From: Variovorax sp. Root318D1
GTDB lineage: Bacteria > Pseudomonadota > Gammaproteobacteria > Burkholderiales > Burkholderiaceae_C
NCBI RefSeq assembly: GCF_001424835.1
Contig: NZ_LMCQ01000023.1
Location: 3,471 to 67,470 of the forward strand
Direction of reading: 5' to 3'
DNA: 64,000 nucleotides
Shown: positions 1 to 7,903 of the stretch, in pieces
How positions within the stretch are numbered: the first letter of the stretch is position 1
Layout of the letters: each line of letters opens with the position of its first letter
Translations under genes and position numbers: made by a program
The notes under the pieces: model-generated
What the model saw: the letters and a program-made list of their open reading frames with translations, nothing else
What the model was told of the DNA's origin: nothing
Databases searched by the model: none

Positions 1-291
1 CGCCAGATCGTGGTGCCCACCGACCCCCGGGTGGCGCTCGGCAGCTGGAGCCCCGAGGTGCAGAAGGCCGTCTACGCCGCCAAGGTCGTGCCCGGCATGA
101 CCCGCCCCCAGGTGCTGATGGCGCTGAGCTACCCCTCGCGCAACGACACCAAGGACCTGAACGCCAGCAGCTGGCGCTACTGGACGACGCAGGAAGACGA
201 ACCGGTGGACATCCTCTTTGGCGCCGATGGCGCCGTGAGCGGCTTCTCGGGCAAGCCGTCCGCCGTCCGCACCGTCGAATTCAGGCGCTGA
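1..291 (+). CDS. BamE/SmpA-like small protein, 5' end outside window
   Basis: The reading frame is open from base 1 to a TGA at 289-291, so the gene is probably cut by the window edge; the first internal start is a GTG at 10. The visible 96 codons include VVPGMTRPQVLMALSYPSR, then an SSWRYW segment and a short beta-rich tail ending in FRR. That layout (GMTRxQV followed by a tryptophan-containing strand) resembles the SmpA/OmlA/BamE fold, small outer-membrane lipoproteins that support outer-membrane protein assembly. Its stop lies one base before the start of the TpsB gene, so the two are almost certainly co-transcribed and translationally coupled. The lipoprotein signal would lie outside the window. 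The fold call is by eye and moderate. Confidence 0.5.
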   Translation, partial: RQIVVPTDPRVALGSWSPEVQKAVYAAKVVPGMTRPQVLMALSYPSRNDTKDLNASSWRYWTTQEDEPVDILFGADGAVSGFSGKPSAVRTVEFRR

Positions 292-292
292 C

Positions 293-2059
293 ATGAGCTG
301 CCATTTCACCGGCGTGCCTCGGCGCACGCGCATGGCCGTGGCCGTGGGCCTGGCTTTGGCCACCTCTTCGTTGTTGGCGATTGCGCAGCAGTCCCCGACC
401 ACCCCCCAGCCCTTCGTCGAACAACAACGCCAGCAGGAACGCGAACGCGCCCTGCGCGAGCAGAACGAGCGCACGGTCGACCAGCGCCTGCAGGCGGCCC
501 CGCCCGCGCCCACCCAGCGGATCCCGGCTTCCGAAGCCCCGTGCTTTCGGATCGACCACGTGCTGCTGGTCGGCGAGCAGGCCGAGGCCTTCCGGTGGGC
601 TGTCGCTGACCTGTCGGGTCCCGAAGGCAACGATGCGCCGCTCGGCCGCTGCCTAGGCACCGCGGGCGTCAACGTGGTCCTGGCCCGCGCCCAGCAGGCC
701 GTCATCGCGCGCGGCTTCGTCACCACCCGCGTGCTGGCTGCGCCGCAGGACCTGTCCAGCGGCACCCTGACCCTGTCGCTGGTGCCCGGGCGCATCGCGG
801 CCATCCGGACCACGCCCGATGCCTCGGCCACGCTGCTGGGGCGTGGCGCCTTGCTGGGCTCCGCCATCCCCGCACGGCCGGGCGATCTCTTGAACCTGCG
901 CGACATCGAGCAGGGGCTGGAGAACCTCAAGCGCGCTCCCACGGCCGAGGCCGACATCCAGATCGAACCCTCGACGGCCGCGAACGCCCGGCCCGGCGAC
1001 AGCGACCTGGTGGTCAAGTACGTGCAGGCCAAGAAGTGGCGCCTCACCCTGAGCCTGGACGACAGCGGCACCGAGGCCACCGGCCGCTACCAGGCCGGCG
1101 CCACCGTCTCCATCGACAACCCCTTGGGCCTGAACGACCTGTTCTATGTCAGCGCCAACCACAGCATCAACAACCACTTCCTTTCGGAGCCGAGCTACGG
1201 CACCGAGGGCCAGACGGTGCACTACTCGCTGCCGTACGGCTACTGGATGCTGGGGGTCACCGCCTCCAACAGCCAGTACCACCAAAGCGTGGCGGGGCTG
1301 AGCCAGGACTACGTCTATGCCGGCAAGACCAACAACGCCGAAGTCAAGCTCTCCCGCTTGATCTACCGCGACCAGCGCCGCAAGACGACCTTGGCGCTGA
1401 AGGGCTTCCGCAGGGAGTCGCGCAACTTCGTGGACGACACCGAGGTCGAGGTGCAGCACCGCGTGGTGGGCGGCTGGGAGCTCGGGCTGAACCACAAGGA
1501 GTTCATCGGCGACGCGACGCTGGAAGGCACGCTGGCCTACAAGCACGGCACGGGCGGCTTGGGGTCCATCGCGGCGCCGGAGGAGCAGTTCGGCGAAGGC
1601 ACCTCGCGCATGCGGCTGTACACGGCCGAGGTGAGTCTGAATGCGCCGTTCAAGCTGGGCGACCAGAAGCTGCGCTATTCGGGCCTGGTGCGTGCGCAGT
1701 GGAACCGCACGCCGCTGACGCCGCAGGACCGTTTCGCCATCGGCGGGCGCTACACGGTGCGCGGCTTCGATGGCGAGACCAGCCTGATGGGCGAGCGCGG
1801 CTGGCTGATCCGCAACGACATCGGCTGGGCCATGGGGCAGAGCGGGGCGGAGCTGTATGTCGGCGCCGACTACGGGCATGTCGGTGGACGTTCGACCGCG
1901 GACCTGCTGGGCCGCAATCTGGCCGGGGCGGTGATCGGTGTGCGGGGGCAGTGGAGCAAGCTCAGCTATGACTTGTTCATGGGGGCGCCGATCAGCAAGC
2001 CGGAGGGGTATCGCACGGCCAAGGTCACGCTCGGGTTCAACCTGAATGCGAGCTTCTGA
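293..2059 (+). CDS. Two-partner secretion outer-membrane transporter (TpsB, ShlB/FhaC family)
   Basis: 588-residue outer-membrane protein of the ShlB/FhaC/HecB family, which exports a large TpsA exoprotein across the outer membrane. A hydrophobic signal segment (about residues 14-31) is followed by a Gln/Arg-rich linker of the kind that plugs the FhaC barrel. POTRA domains follow at about 80-240, then a beta-barrel. GRYTVRGFDGE near residue 485 matches the conserved VRGY/VRGF motif of the L6 loop. The protein ends in a terminal Phe, as expected for a barrel substrate of BamA. No TpsA gene is visible downstream; if present it should lie upstream of this window. The ATG at 293 follows the previous stop by one base. 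Length is normal for the family. Confidence 0.9.
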   Translation: MSCHFTGVPRRTRMAVAVGLALATSSLLAIAQQSPTTPQPFVEQQRQQERERALREQNERTVDQRLQAAPPAPTQRIPASEAPCFRIDHVLLVGEQAEAFRWAVADLSGPEGNDAPLGRCLGTAGVNVVLARAQQAVIARGFVTTRVLAAPQDLSSGTLTLSLVPGRIAAIRTTPDASATLLGRGALLGSAIPARPGDLLNLRDIEQGLENLKRAPTAEADIQIEPSTAANARPGDSDLVVKYVQAKKWRLTLSLDDSGTEATGRYQAGATVSIDNPLGLNDLFYVSANHSINNHFLSEPSYGTEGQTVHYSLPYGYWMLGVTASNSQYHQSVAGLSQDYVYAGKTNNAEVKLSRLIYRDQRRKTTLALKGFRRESRNFVDDTEVEVQHRVVGGWELGLNHKEFIGDATLEGTLAYKHGTGGLGSIAAPEEQFGEGTSRMRLYTAEVSLNAPFKLGDQKLRYSGLVRAQWNRTPLTPQDRFAIGGRYTVRGFDGETSLMGERGWLIRNDIGWAMGQSGAELYVGADYGHVGGRSTADLLGRNLAGAVIGVRGQWSKLSYDLFMGAPISKPEGYRTAKVTLGFNLNASF

Positions 2060-2604
2060 TGGATCTCGATCCGAGATTCACCTGCAGACCGGAGCTCCGG
2101 TTCTCCCGGCTTGTTTGGAACGCAGGTGTCAGTTTGGTCGGTTTGGGAATCCTCATGGCAACGTCTGCCTGCACTGGTCCTGCGAGGCAGGTTTCGCCCG
2201 TTGCTGCTGCAGAAAAGAAAGCTTCGCAAGTGATCATTGACCGTTGCTTGAAGTCGATCAGACAGGATGATGTCGCGAAGGCCGTATGCCAGTTTCACTG
2301 GGAGGTGTTTGGGCGTGCCGGAGTTCGTTGGTCCGCGTCTCATCTGAATCCCGATGGATCTCTACGTGAAAGTCGCGCAGTGTTCGATGTGACTTTGCGC
2401 GAGCGGACCGCGTTAGTGCAGCGGAGCTGCATGAACTCATGGCTGGCCAAAGAGGAGGAAAAAGGTCCACCCAACCTAGACCCTGCGTTGCTAGGGCCAC
2501 AGCAGGCTATTTGCTTTTTCGCTGCCAAGCAATTCTTCGAAAGTGCCAACGTCCTGGCAGATGAAGCAACCAGGAAACCGTGGGCTGATAGGACGACCAA
2601 ATGA
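2059..2604 (+). CDS. Putative lipoprotein of unknown function
   Basis: 181-residue protein whose ATG overlaps the TpsB stop (TGATG). Residues about 17-38 form a hydrophobic segment ending in LMATSAC, a plausible lipobox, after an unusually long basic N-region; a later start would give a more typical signal. The mature part is mixed helical with three Cys residues and no recognised family. Base composition falls to about 52-55% GC in two 60-base lines counted by hand, against nearly 70% in the transporter gene, and codon use is correspondingly less GC-rich. This suggests the gene was acquired or is fast evolving. Its position suggests a role linked to the secretion locus, but that is inference from context only. 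Confidence 0.55.
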   Translation: MDLDPRFTCRPELRFSRLVWNAGVSLVGLGILMATSACTGPARQVSPVAAAEKKASQVIIDRCLKSIRQDDVAKAVCQFHWEVFGRAGVRWSASHLNPDGSLRESRAVFDVTLRERTALVQRSCMNSWLAKEEEKGPPNLDPALLGPQQAICFFAAKQFFESANVLADEATRKPWADRTTK

Positions 2605-2719
2605 TGATCGCGAGCAGAAGAGAATGAAGCGCTGTTAGGTCACACGACCGTCTCTTTCGCTGCCAGCAGTGGGCGAGTCCGGCAAACAACTAGAACCACG
2701 GCCTTTGCTCTCGGCCGTG

Positions 2720-2749
2720 CTCGGCTTCAACTTCAACTCAAGCTTCTGA
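2720..2749 (+). pseudogene. Relic of a second TpsB 3' end
   Basis: These 30 bases encode LGFNFNSSF followed by TGA, nearly the same as LGFNLNASF plus stop at the end of the intact transporter (2030-2059). Roughly three quarters of the bases match by hand alignment. The frame cannot be followed far upstream as a TpsB. The simplest reading is the leftover 3' end of a duplicated or recombined TpsB gene, with the lipoprotein gene lying between the two ends. The match is short, so chance or selection for the terminal barrel strand cannot be excluded. Confidence 0.4.
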
Positions 2750-2755
2750 TTCTCC

Positions 2756-3523
2756 ATGCCCCTTGGCGTGCCAAATACTCCGGCCATGTACGGCATCCTG
2801 CGCGCCAAAGACCGCTGGGACGTCTGCATCGTGCGCGATGGACAACGCCATCGAAAAGCCTTCATGTTCAGCGTGCATGGCGAAGAAGCCGGACTCGCGG
2901 CTGCTCAAGCCTGGCGAGACCGGATCGTGGCAACCTATCCGGCCTTGAGCCGGCGAGAACTGGCGCAGCGCGCACGGGCGGACACCAAAGAGGAACTTTC
3001 AGGCATCTTCTGCCGTCGTGACGCCGATGGTCAGCCCTTGTTCTGGACTGCCCATACGCAGTGCGCACCCGACAAGAGGCTGCAAAAGGCGTTCAGCGTC
3101 AGCCGCTACGGCGAGCGTGCAAGGGACATGGCCATCCGAGAACGCGAGCGGCAGCTGACGCAGATGCGCGGCGTTGTCTTCGGGTTGCTGGATGCCGGGG
3201 GGCGCCAGCTGTTGGAGCAGCACGCCGGTTTGCCGGAGCCAGTCGTGATCGAGCCGATACCTTGGCCGGTGCCAAGCACCGGGCCAACCAACAAGAGCAA
3301 CACCTCGGGCTTTGCCGGCGTGCATCTCCTGAACAACCGGCGCGGAAAGCCTCGCGCCTGGTCTGCTCGCACTCGCGTCGGACGCGTTACGCAGTCCAAG
3401 CTGTTTTCGATCGCAAAGTATGGCGATGCCAAAGCCAAGGAGTTGGCCATCGCCGAGCGCCAACGGCAACTGGAGAAGGTGGCCCAAGCGGCGGACATAC
3501 CCGCAGCACCACATGCCAGCTGA
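2756..3523 (+). CDS. Protein with three AP2-like repeats
   Basis: 255-residue soluble protein built from three copies of a module of about 50-60 residues: around residues 9-60 (start MYGILRAKDRW), 80-140 (start SGIFCRRDADG) and 183-245 (start SGFAGVHLLNN). Each has a short beta-hairpin region containing a Trp, then a basic strand, then FSxxxYG or FSVHG, then a helix rich in Ala, Arg and Glu such as AKELAIAERQRQ. This matches the AP2/ERF-like DNA-binding fold found in some bacterial and phage proteins. A DNA-binding or regulatory role is inferred; no catalytic domain is visible. The gene sits in the lower-GC patch next to the TpsB relic. The ATG at 2756 is seven bases after the relic's stop. 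Confidence 0.55.
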   Translation: MPLGVPNTPAMYGILRAKDRWDVCIVRDGQRHRKAFMFSVHGEEAGLAAAQAWRDRIVATYPALSRRELAQRARADTKEELSGIFCRRDADGQPLFWTAHTQCAPDKRLQKAFSVSRYGERARDMAIRERERQLTQMRGVVFGLLDAGGRQLLEQHAGLPEPVVIEPIPWPVPSTGPTNKSNTSGFAGVHLLNNRRGKPRAWSARTRVGRVTQSKLFSIAKYGDAKAKELAIAERQRQLEKVAQAADIPAAPHAS

Positions 3524-3528
3524 CGCTG

Positions 3529-4095
3529 CTAGCCCGCAATCAGCTTCTGCACCAGCTCCGCCGTGGTCGCCGCCGCGTACTTGCGCATCAGTCGCGCGCG
3601 GTGCAGTTCCACCGTGCGGTGGCTGATGCCCAGCGCTTTGCCGATCTCCTTGGACGTGAGCCCGCGCATCACCTGCGCCGCCACCTCGCGCTCGCGCGGC
3701 GTGAGCTCGGCCTTGACCGCGCGGCGCGAGCCCAGGTCTTCGAAGGTCCAGATGCCGGCTTCGTGCGGCGCGGCGCGGTTCATGGCGTGGCCGGTGACGT
3801 GGCACCAGAAGGTTTCGCCGGCAATGGCGCCGTGCAGGCCGCCCAGGCGCTTCATCATGCGGTTGTCGGCATAGCGGCCGCTGGCGTTGAGGAACGGCTC
3901 CATGCGCTTGCCGATGCGCTCGAACTCGACCACGCTCGGGTAGAGAATGCTGAACGAATGCCCGACCAATGCAGAGGGCGTTGCACCAAAAATCTCGCAC
4001 ACCCGCTCGTTGCAGGCCACGATGGTGCGGTTGCGCGAAACCACCATGCCCACGGGGGCATGCTCAAAGGCCAGCCGGTAATCGATCTCCTGCAT
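3529..4095 (-). CDS. PAS-LuxR transcriptional regulator, probable controller of scoAB
   Basis: 188-residue regulator. Residues about 5-120 form a PAS sensor domain (FEHAPVGMVVSRNRTIVACN, then FGATPSALVG), and residues about 125-185 a LuxR-type helix-turn-helix containing ELTPREREV, GLTSKEIGKALGISHRTVELH and RLMRKY. There is no receiver domain, so it probably senses a small ligand directly. It is divergent from the CoA-transferase genes, and a perfect 10-bp inverted repeat lies between them 20 bases from its start codon. Control of scoAB and its own gene is inferred from that arrangement. Confidence 0.85.
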   Translation of the reverse strand: MQEIDYRLAFEHAPVGMVVSRNRTIVACNERVCEIFGATPSALVGHSFSILYPSVVEFERIGKRMEPFLNASGRYADNRMMKRLGGLHGAIAGETFWCHVTGHAMNRAAPHEAGIWTFEDLGSRRAVKAELTPREREVAAQVMRGLTSKEIGKALGISHRTVELHRARLMRKYAAATTAELVQKLIAG

Positions 4096-4114
4096 CGGGG
4101 GTCACCATTACGAA

Positions 4115-4140
4115 ATACTACGTATGCGACTACGTAGTAT
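4115..4140. promoter_or_regulatory. Perfect 10-bp inverted repeat, likely operator
   Basis: ATACTACGTA, a six-base spacer (TGCGAC), then TACGTAGTAT: the arms are exact reverse complements, and each contains the self-complementary TACGTA. The repeat is AT-rich in a GC-rich genome and lies between the divergent PAS-LuxR regulator and scoA. It is most likely the regulator's binding site. No T-run follows either arm, so a terminator is unlikely. Confidence 0.75.
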
Positions 4141-4199
4141 CGTTCAAGGCTCTCTCGCAACGCTTTCGCCAACTCTCCACCATCCATCAAGGAGCCCGA

Positions 4200-5003
4200 G
4201 TGAACAAGATTTATCCCTCCGCAGACGCGGCACTCAAGGGGGTCGTGGCCGACGGGCAGACGCTCGCGGTCGGCGGCTTCGGCCTGTGCGGCATTCCCGA
4301 GGCGCTGATCGATGCGCTGCACGACTCCGGCGTCAAAGATCTCACCTGCATCTCCAACAACGCGGGCGTCGACGGCTTCGGCCTCGGCAAGCTGCTCGAA
4401 ACCCGGCAGATCAAGAAAATGATCGCGTCGTACGTGGGCGAGAACAAGGAGTTCGAGCGCCAGTACCTCGCGGGCGAACTGCAGCTCGAATTCACGCCGC
4501 AAGGCACGCTGGCCGAAAAGCTGCGCGCGGGCGGCGCGGGCATTCCGGCCTTCTTCACCAAGACCGGCGTCGGCACGCAAGTGGCCGAGGGCAAGGAACT
4601 GCGCGAGTTCGACGGCGAAACCTACGTCATGGAACGCTCGCTGGTGCCCGACGTGGCGCTGGTCAAGGCCCACGTGGCCGACAAGTCGGGCAACCTGCGC
4701 TTCCGCCTCACGGCGCGCAATTTCAACCCCGCCGCCGCCATGGCCGGCAAGATCTGCATCGTCGAAGTCGAGAAGATCGTCGAAGTGGGCGAGCTGGCCC
4801 CTGACGACATTCACCTGCCGGGCATCTACGTGCACCGCATCGTGCTGAACGCCAAGCCCGAGAAGCGCATCGAGAAGCGCACCGTGAGCGTGGCCGCGCC
4901 GGCTGACGCAGCGGCCGCCAAGGTCGAAGCCCAGGCCGCCATTGCGCAGGCCGCCGCCGGCAGCGAAGTGCCCGCCCCCGTCAAGAACAACAAAGGAGCC
5001 TGA
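4200..5003 (+). CDS. scoA: 3-oxoacid (succinyl-CoA:3-ketoacid) CoA-transferase subunit A
   Basis: Alpha subunit of a class I CoA-transferase, which moves CoA from succinyl-CoA to acetoacetate for ketone-body and polyhydroxybutyrate-linked acetoacetate use. The protein begins MNKIYPSADAAL and carries the glycine-rich GGFGLCGIPE near the start, then FTPQGTLAEKLRAGGAGIPAF, typical of the family. I chose the GTG at 4200 because AAGGAG lies 7-12 bases upstream; the frame extends further upstream without coding character. The product is 267 residues, about 30 more than usual, because of an Ala/Lys-rich C-terminal tail (from about residue 225). The stop is one base before the scoB ATG. Confidence 0.9.
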   Translation: MNKIYPSADAALKGVVADGQTLAVGGFGLCGIPEALIDALHDSGVKDLTCISNNAGVDGFGLGKLLETRQIKKMIASYVGENKEFERQYLAGELQLEFTPQGTLAEKLRAGGAGIPAFFTKTGVGTQVAEGKELREFDGETYVMERSLVPDVALVKAHVADKSGNLRFRLTARNFNPAAAMAGKICIVEVEKIVEVGELAPDDIHLPGIYVHRIVLNAKPEKRIEKRTVSVAAPADAAAAKVEAQAAIAQAAAGSEVPAPVKNNKGA

Positions 5004-5004
5004 G

Positions 5005-5643
5005 ATGCCCTGGACCCAAGACCAAATGGCCGCGCGCGCGGCGCAAGAGCTCGAAGACGGCTTCTACGTGAACCTGGGCATCGGCATTCCCACGCTGGTG
5101 GCCAACTTCGTCGGCGACAAGGAAGTGTGGCTGCAAAGCGAGAACGGCATGCTGGGCATCGGCCCGTTCCCGACCGAAGACCAGGTCGACGCCGACCTGA
5201 TCAACGCCGGCAAGCAGACCGTCACCACGCTGCCGGGCTCGGCCATCTTCGGCAGCCACGACAGCTTCGCGATGATCCGCGGCGGCAAGATCAACCTCTC
5301 GATCCTCGGCGCGATGCAGGTCAGCGTGCAGGGCGACCTCGCCAACTGGATGATCCCCGGCAAGATGGTGAAGGGCATGGGCGGCGCCATGGACCTGGTG
5401 GCCGGCGTGAAGCGCGTCATCGTGCTGATGGAGCACGTGGCCAAGAAGAAGGACGGCACCGAGGACCTCAAGATCCTCGAGAAGTGCACCCTGCCGCTGA
5501 CGGGCGTGGGCGTGGTCGACCGCATCATCACCGACCTGGCCGTGATGGACGTGGTGCCTGAAGGCCTCAAGGTGGTCGAGCTTGCGCCCGGCGTGAGCTT
5601 CGATACGCTGCAGGCCAAGACCGGCGCCAAGCTGATCCAGTAG
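5005..5643 (+). CDS. scoB: 3-oxoacid CoA-transferase subunit B
   Basis: Beta subunit of the same heteromeric CoA-transferase, 212 residues, normal length. NLGIGIPTLVAN and SENGMLGIGP are the family hallmarks; the Glu of SENG (residue 46) is the residue that forms the covalent glutamyl-CoA thioester in class I enzymes. A later stretch, GSAIFGSHDSFAMIRGGKI, is also conserved. An AAGGAG just before the stop of scoA serves as ribosome binding site, so the two genes form a coupled operon. A strong hairpin follows. Confidence 0.93.
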   Translation: MPWTQDQMAARAAQELEDGFYVNLGIGIPTLVANFVGDKEVWLQSENGMLGIGPFPTEDQVDADLINAGKQTVTTLPGSAIFGSHDSFAMIRGGKINLSILGAMQVSVQGDLANWMIPGKMVKGMGGAMDLVAGVKRVIVLMEHVAKKKDGTEDLKILEKCTLPLTGVGVVDRIITDLAVMDVVPEGLKVVELAPGVSFDTLQAKTGAKLIQ

Positions 5644-5666
5644 GCCGTTCGCACTGCGACGACATC

Positions 5667-5694
5667 GACAAGGGCCGCTCTCGCGGCCCTTGTC
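5667..5694 (+). terminator. Rho-independent-type hairpin after scoB
   Basis: A perfect 12-bp stem (GACAAGGGCCGC / GCGGCCCTTGTC) with a four-base TCTC loop, 23 bases after the scoB stop. Only a weak T-tract follows (GTTGGG), so it may stop both this operon and the convergent gene on the other strand rather than act as a textbook intrinsic terminator. Confidence 0.75.
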
Positions 5695-5726
5695 GTTGGG
5701 GGAGGCACCGTCTTTTCGCGCCGGGC

Positions 5727-6893
5727 TCAAGCGCCCAGCGCGGCCCGCACCGTGTCGCCGAGCCCGCGCAGGCGCTCGACCGGTTCGTTGGAGAACACGA
5801 AACGCAGGTATTGCGCGCCGTGCGTCTGGCCCCAGCCCTGCATCGCTGTCGCGCAGACGCGTGCCTTCAAGAGACGCTGCGACAGTGTCTGCCCATCGAT
5901 GCCGAAGTCGCTGGTTCGCAGCAGCAGCGACCAGCCGCCGGCCGGCACACCGACGGGCAGGCCTTTGAGTTCGTCCAGCACGGTATCGCGCCGGCGTTCC
6001 AGTTCGGATACGAAAGGTGCGAGCGTGTGCGCGGACTGCTCCAGCGCCGTCGCCACCGCATCCTGCGCAATGCCCACCGGCACGACCACATTGGCGAGCG
6101 ACACGGCCACCAGGTCGGGCATGTACACCTCGGGTGCGACGGTCCAGCCGACGCGCCAGCCGATCATGCGCAGCTCCTTGGCCGACGAGCCCACGGTGAT
6201 CGTGCGCTCCGCCATGCCGGGAAGACCAGCAGGATGAATCACCCGGCGGCCGTCGAACAGAAGCCGCTCCATCGCGGTGTCGAGGATGAGCGTGAGGTCG
6301 TGCTGCACGCACAGCGCGGCAATGGCGCGCCAGTCGTCTTCGCCCAAGTAGCCGCCGGTCGGCATCGAGGGCGACATCAGCAGGATCACGCGCACGCGCG
6401 GGCCGATGGCGGCTTGCAGCGCTGCGCGATCGAGCTTCCATTCACCGCCGGGCGTGAAGACGAAGGGCACGTACTTCGGCGTCCCACCTGCGAGCCGGAT
6501 GCGATTGAGCAGGCCCGCGTAGGTCGGGTCGGTCACCAGCACCTCGTCGCCGACCTCGACCGTCGCGAGCAGCGCGTTGAGGATGCCCGAGAGGCCGCCC
6601 GCGGAGATCACGCAGTTGCGCGCGCTGTACGTCACACCGGAAAGTGCCGACACATGCCGCGCGGCAACCTCGCGCAGGCGCGACTGGCCGACGAAGGGCA
6701 GGTAGCTGTTGTCCGCATCTTCCGAAGCGGCGCGCACGGTGCGCGCGATAGCCTCGGGGTCCGGCGGAATATCGACGTCGAGGTTTTCGAGGCGGAGAAA
6801 GGGCGGCCCGTCCGCATCGTCGGCAATGGCGCCCATGCGGTCGACGCCGATGCCTGCGATGTGTTCGAGCCTTGCGGGACGATGGCGTGGCAT
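5727..6893 (-). CDS. Fold-type I PLP enzyme, atypical aminotransferase
   Basis: 388-residue protein of the class I/II aminotransferase superfamily. SAGGLSGILNALLATV forms the phosphate-binding region, and SSAKELRMIGWRVGW holds the expected Schiff-base Lys (K239). Two usual contacts are altered. The NPxNPTG motif reads SPSMPTG (about residues 174-180), and the Asp-x-x-Tyr that stacks and bonds the cofactor reads DTAM (205-208). Substrate is unknown; transamination, lyase or racemase chemistry are all possible. It lies 15 bases after the LysR gene on the same strand and is likely co-transcribed with it, opposite the valine catabolism operon. Confidence 0.75.
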   Translation of the reverse strand: MPRHRPARLEHIAGIGVDRMGAIADDADGPPFLRLENLDVDIPPDPEAIARTVRAASEDADNSYLPFVGQSRLREVAARHVSALSGVTYSARNCVISAGGLSGILNALLATVEVGDEVLVTDPTYAGLLNRIRLAGGTPKYVPFVFTPGGEWKLDRAALQAAIGPRVRVILLMSPSMPTGGYLGEDDWRAIAALCVQHDLTLILDTAMERLLFDGRRVIHPAGLPGMAERTITVGSSAKELRMIGWRVGWTVAPEVYMPDLVAVSLANVVVPVGIAQDAVATALEQSAHTLAPFVSELERRRDTVLDELKGLPVGVPAGGWSLLLRTSDFGIDGQTLSQRLLKARVCATAMQGWGQTHGAQYLRFVFSNEPVERLRGLGDTVRAALGA

Positions 6894-6908
6894 GCGATCT
6901 CCTGGTGG

Positions 6909-7877
6909 CTACAAACCCTGCTTGCGTGGGCGCGGCGACCGTGGCGGCGCGCCGTGCCTGTCTTCGGATTCTTCCGCATTCTGCGGCAACAGCAACAGCA
7001 ACAGCGGCTGCTGGGCCTGCGCCGTCTCGCGCAGGAAGCTCCACACGGCCTGCATGCGCACCAGGTGCTTGGTCTCGACCGGCATTGACATCCAGAACGT
7101 GCGCGTGAAATTTGCCTGGCCTTCCAGCACCGGGCGGAGCGCCGGATCCCGCTCGGCCACGAAGGCCGGAAGCACCGCGATGCCCGCGCCTGCCGCCACC
7201 GCCTGGTGCTGTGCGAGCACGCTGGTGCTGCGCAGCGCAAAGGCGTCGGGCCGGTGCAGCTCGTCCAGGTATTGCAGTTCCTTGCTGAAGAGCAGGTCGT
7301 CCACGTAGCTGATGAAGGTATGGCCGCGCAGGTCTTCGCGCGTCTTGATGGGCTTGTGCGCTGCCAGGTACGCCGTCGACGCATAGAGCCGCAGCGTGTA
7401 ATCGGTGAGCTTGGTCACGACCACGGCACCGCGTGCCGGCCGCTCCAGCGAAATCACGATGTCGGCTTCGCGGCGCGACAGATGCACCAGCCGCGGCATC
7501 GCCAGCAGGTCGATGGTGAGCTTGGGATGCTGCTGCGCAAAGCGCGCAAGCTGCGGCGCCAGCACCACGGTGCCGAAGCCTTCGGTCGCGCCGATGCGGA
7601 TCAGCCCCGACAGGCCCTCCTGCGAGGCCGGCGCGGTGCTTTCCACCGCCCGGAACGCGCTCTCCATGGCCTCGACCTGCGGCTGCAGCTTGCGGCCCGC
7701 TTCGGTGAGCCGGTGGCCGCCCGCTTCGCGCGAGAAAAGCGGCGCGCCCACTTCCTTTTCGAGCGCCTGGATGCGCCGGGCCACCGTGGTGTGGTCGACC
7801 TCGAGCCGGCGCGCCGCGCTCATCAGCGTGCCCGAACGGGCCAGTTCCAGAAAATAGCGAAGGTTGTCCCAGTCCAT
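6909..7877 (-). CDS. LysR-family regulator, divergent from the mms operon
   Basis: 322-residue LysR-type activator. The N-terminal winged helix reads MDWDNLRYFLELARSGTLMS and AARRLEVDHTTVARRIQALE, followed by an effector-binding domain. The ATG at 7877 is chosen because AAGGAG lies just upstream on the minus strand; a longer frame to 7907 adds ten residues without family support. It is divergent from mmsA, with repeated TGCAAAGC elements in the 139-bp gap, so it probably controls valine degradation. That link is from gene order only. Confidence 0.88.
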   Translation of the reverse strand: MDWDNLRYFLELARSGTLMSAARRLEVDHTTVARRIQALEKEVGAPLFSREAGGHRLTEAGRKLQPQVEAMESAFRAVESTAPASQEGLSGLIRIGATEGFGTVVLAPQLARFAQQHPKLTIDLLAMPRLVHLSRREADIVISLERPARGAVVVTKLTDYTLRLYASTAYLAAHKPIKTREDLRGHTFISYVDDLLFSKELQYLDELHRPDAFALRSTSVLAQHQAVAAGAGIAVLPAFVAERDPALRPVLEGQANFTRTFWMSMPVETKHLVRMQAVWSFLRETAQAQQPLLLLLLPQNAEESEDRHGAPPRSPRPRKQGL

Positions 7878-7903
7878 GTGCTTCGTCTCCTTGGCGGGGC
7901 TCT

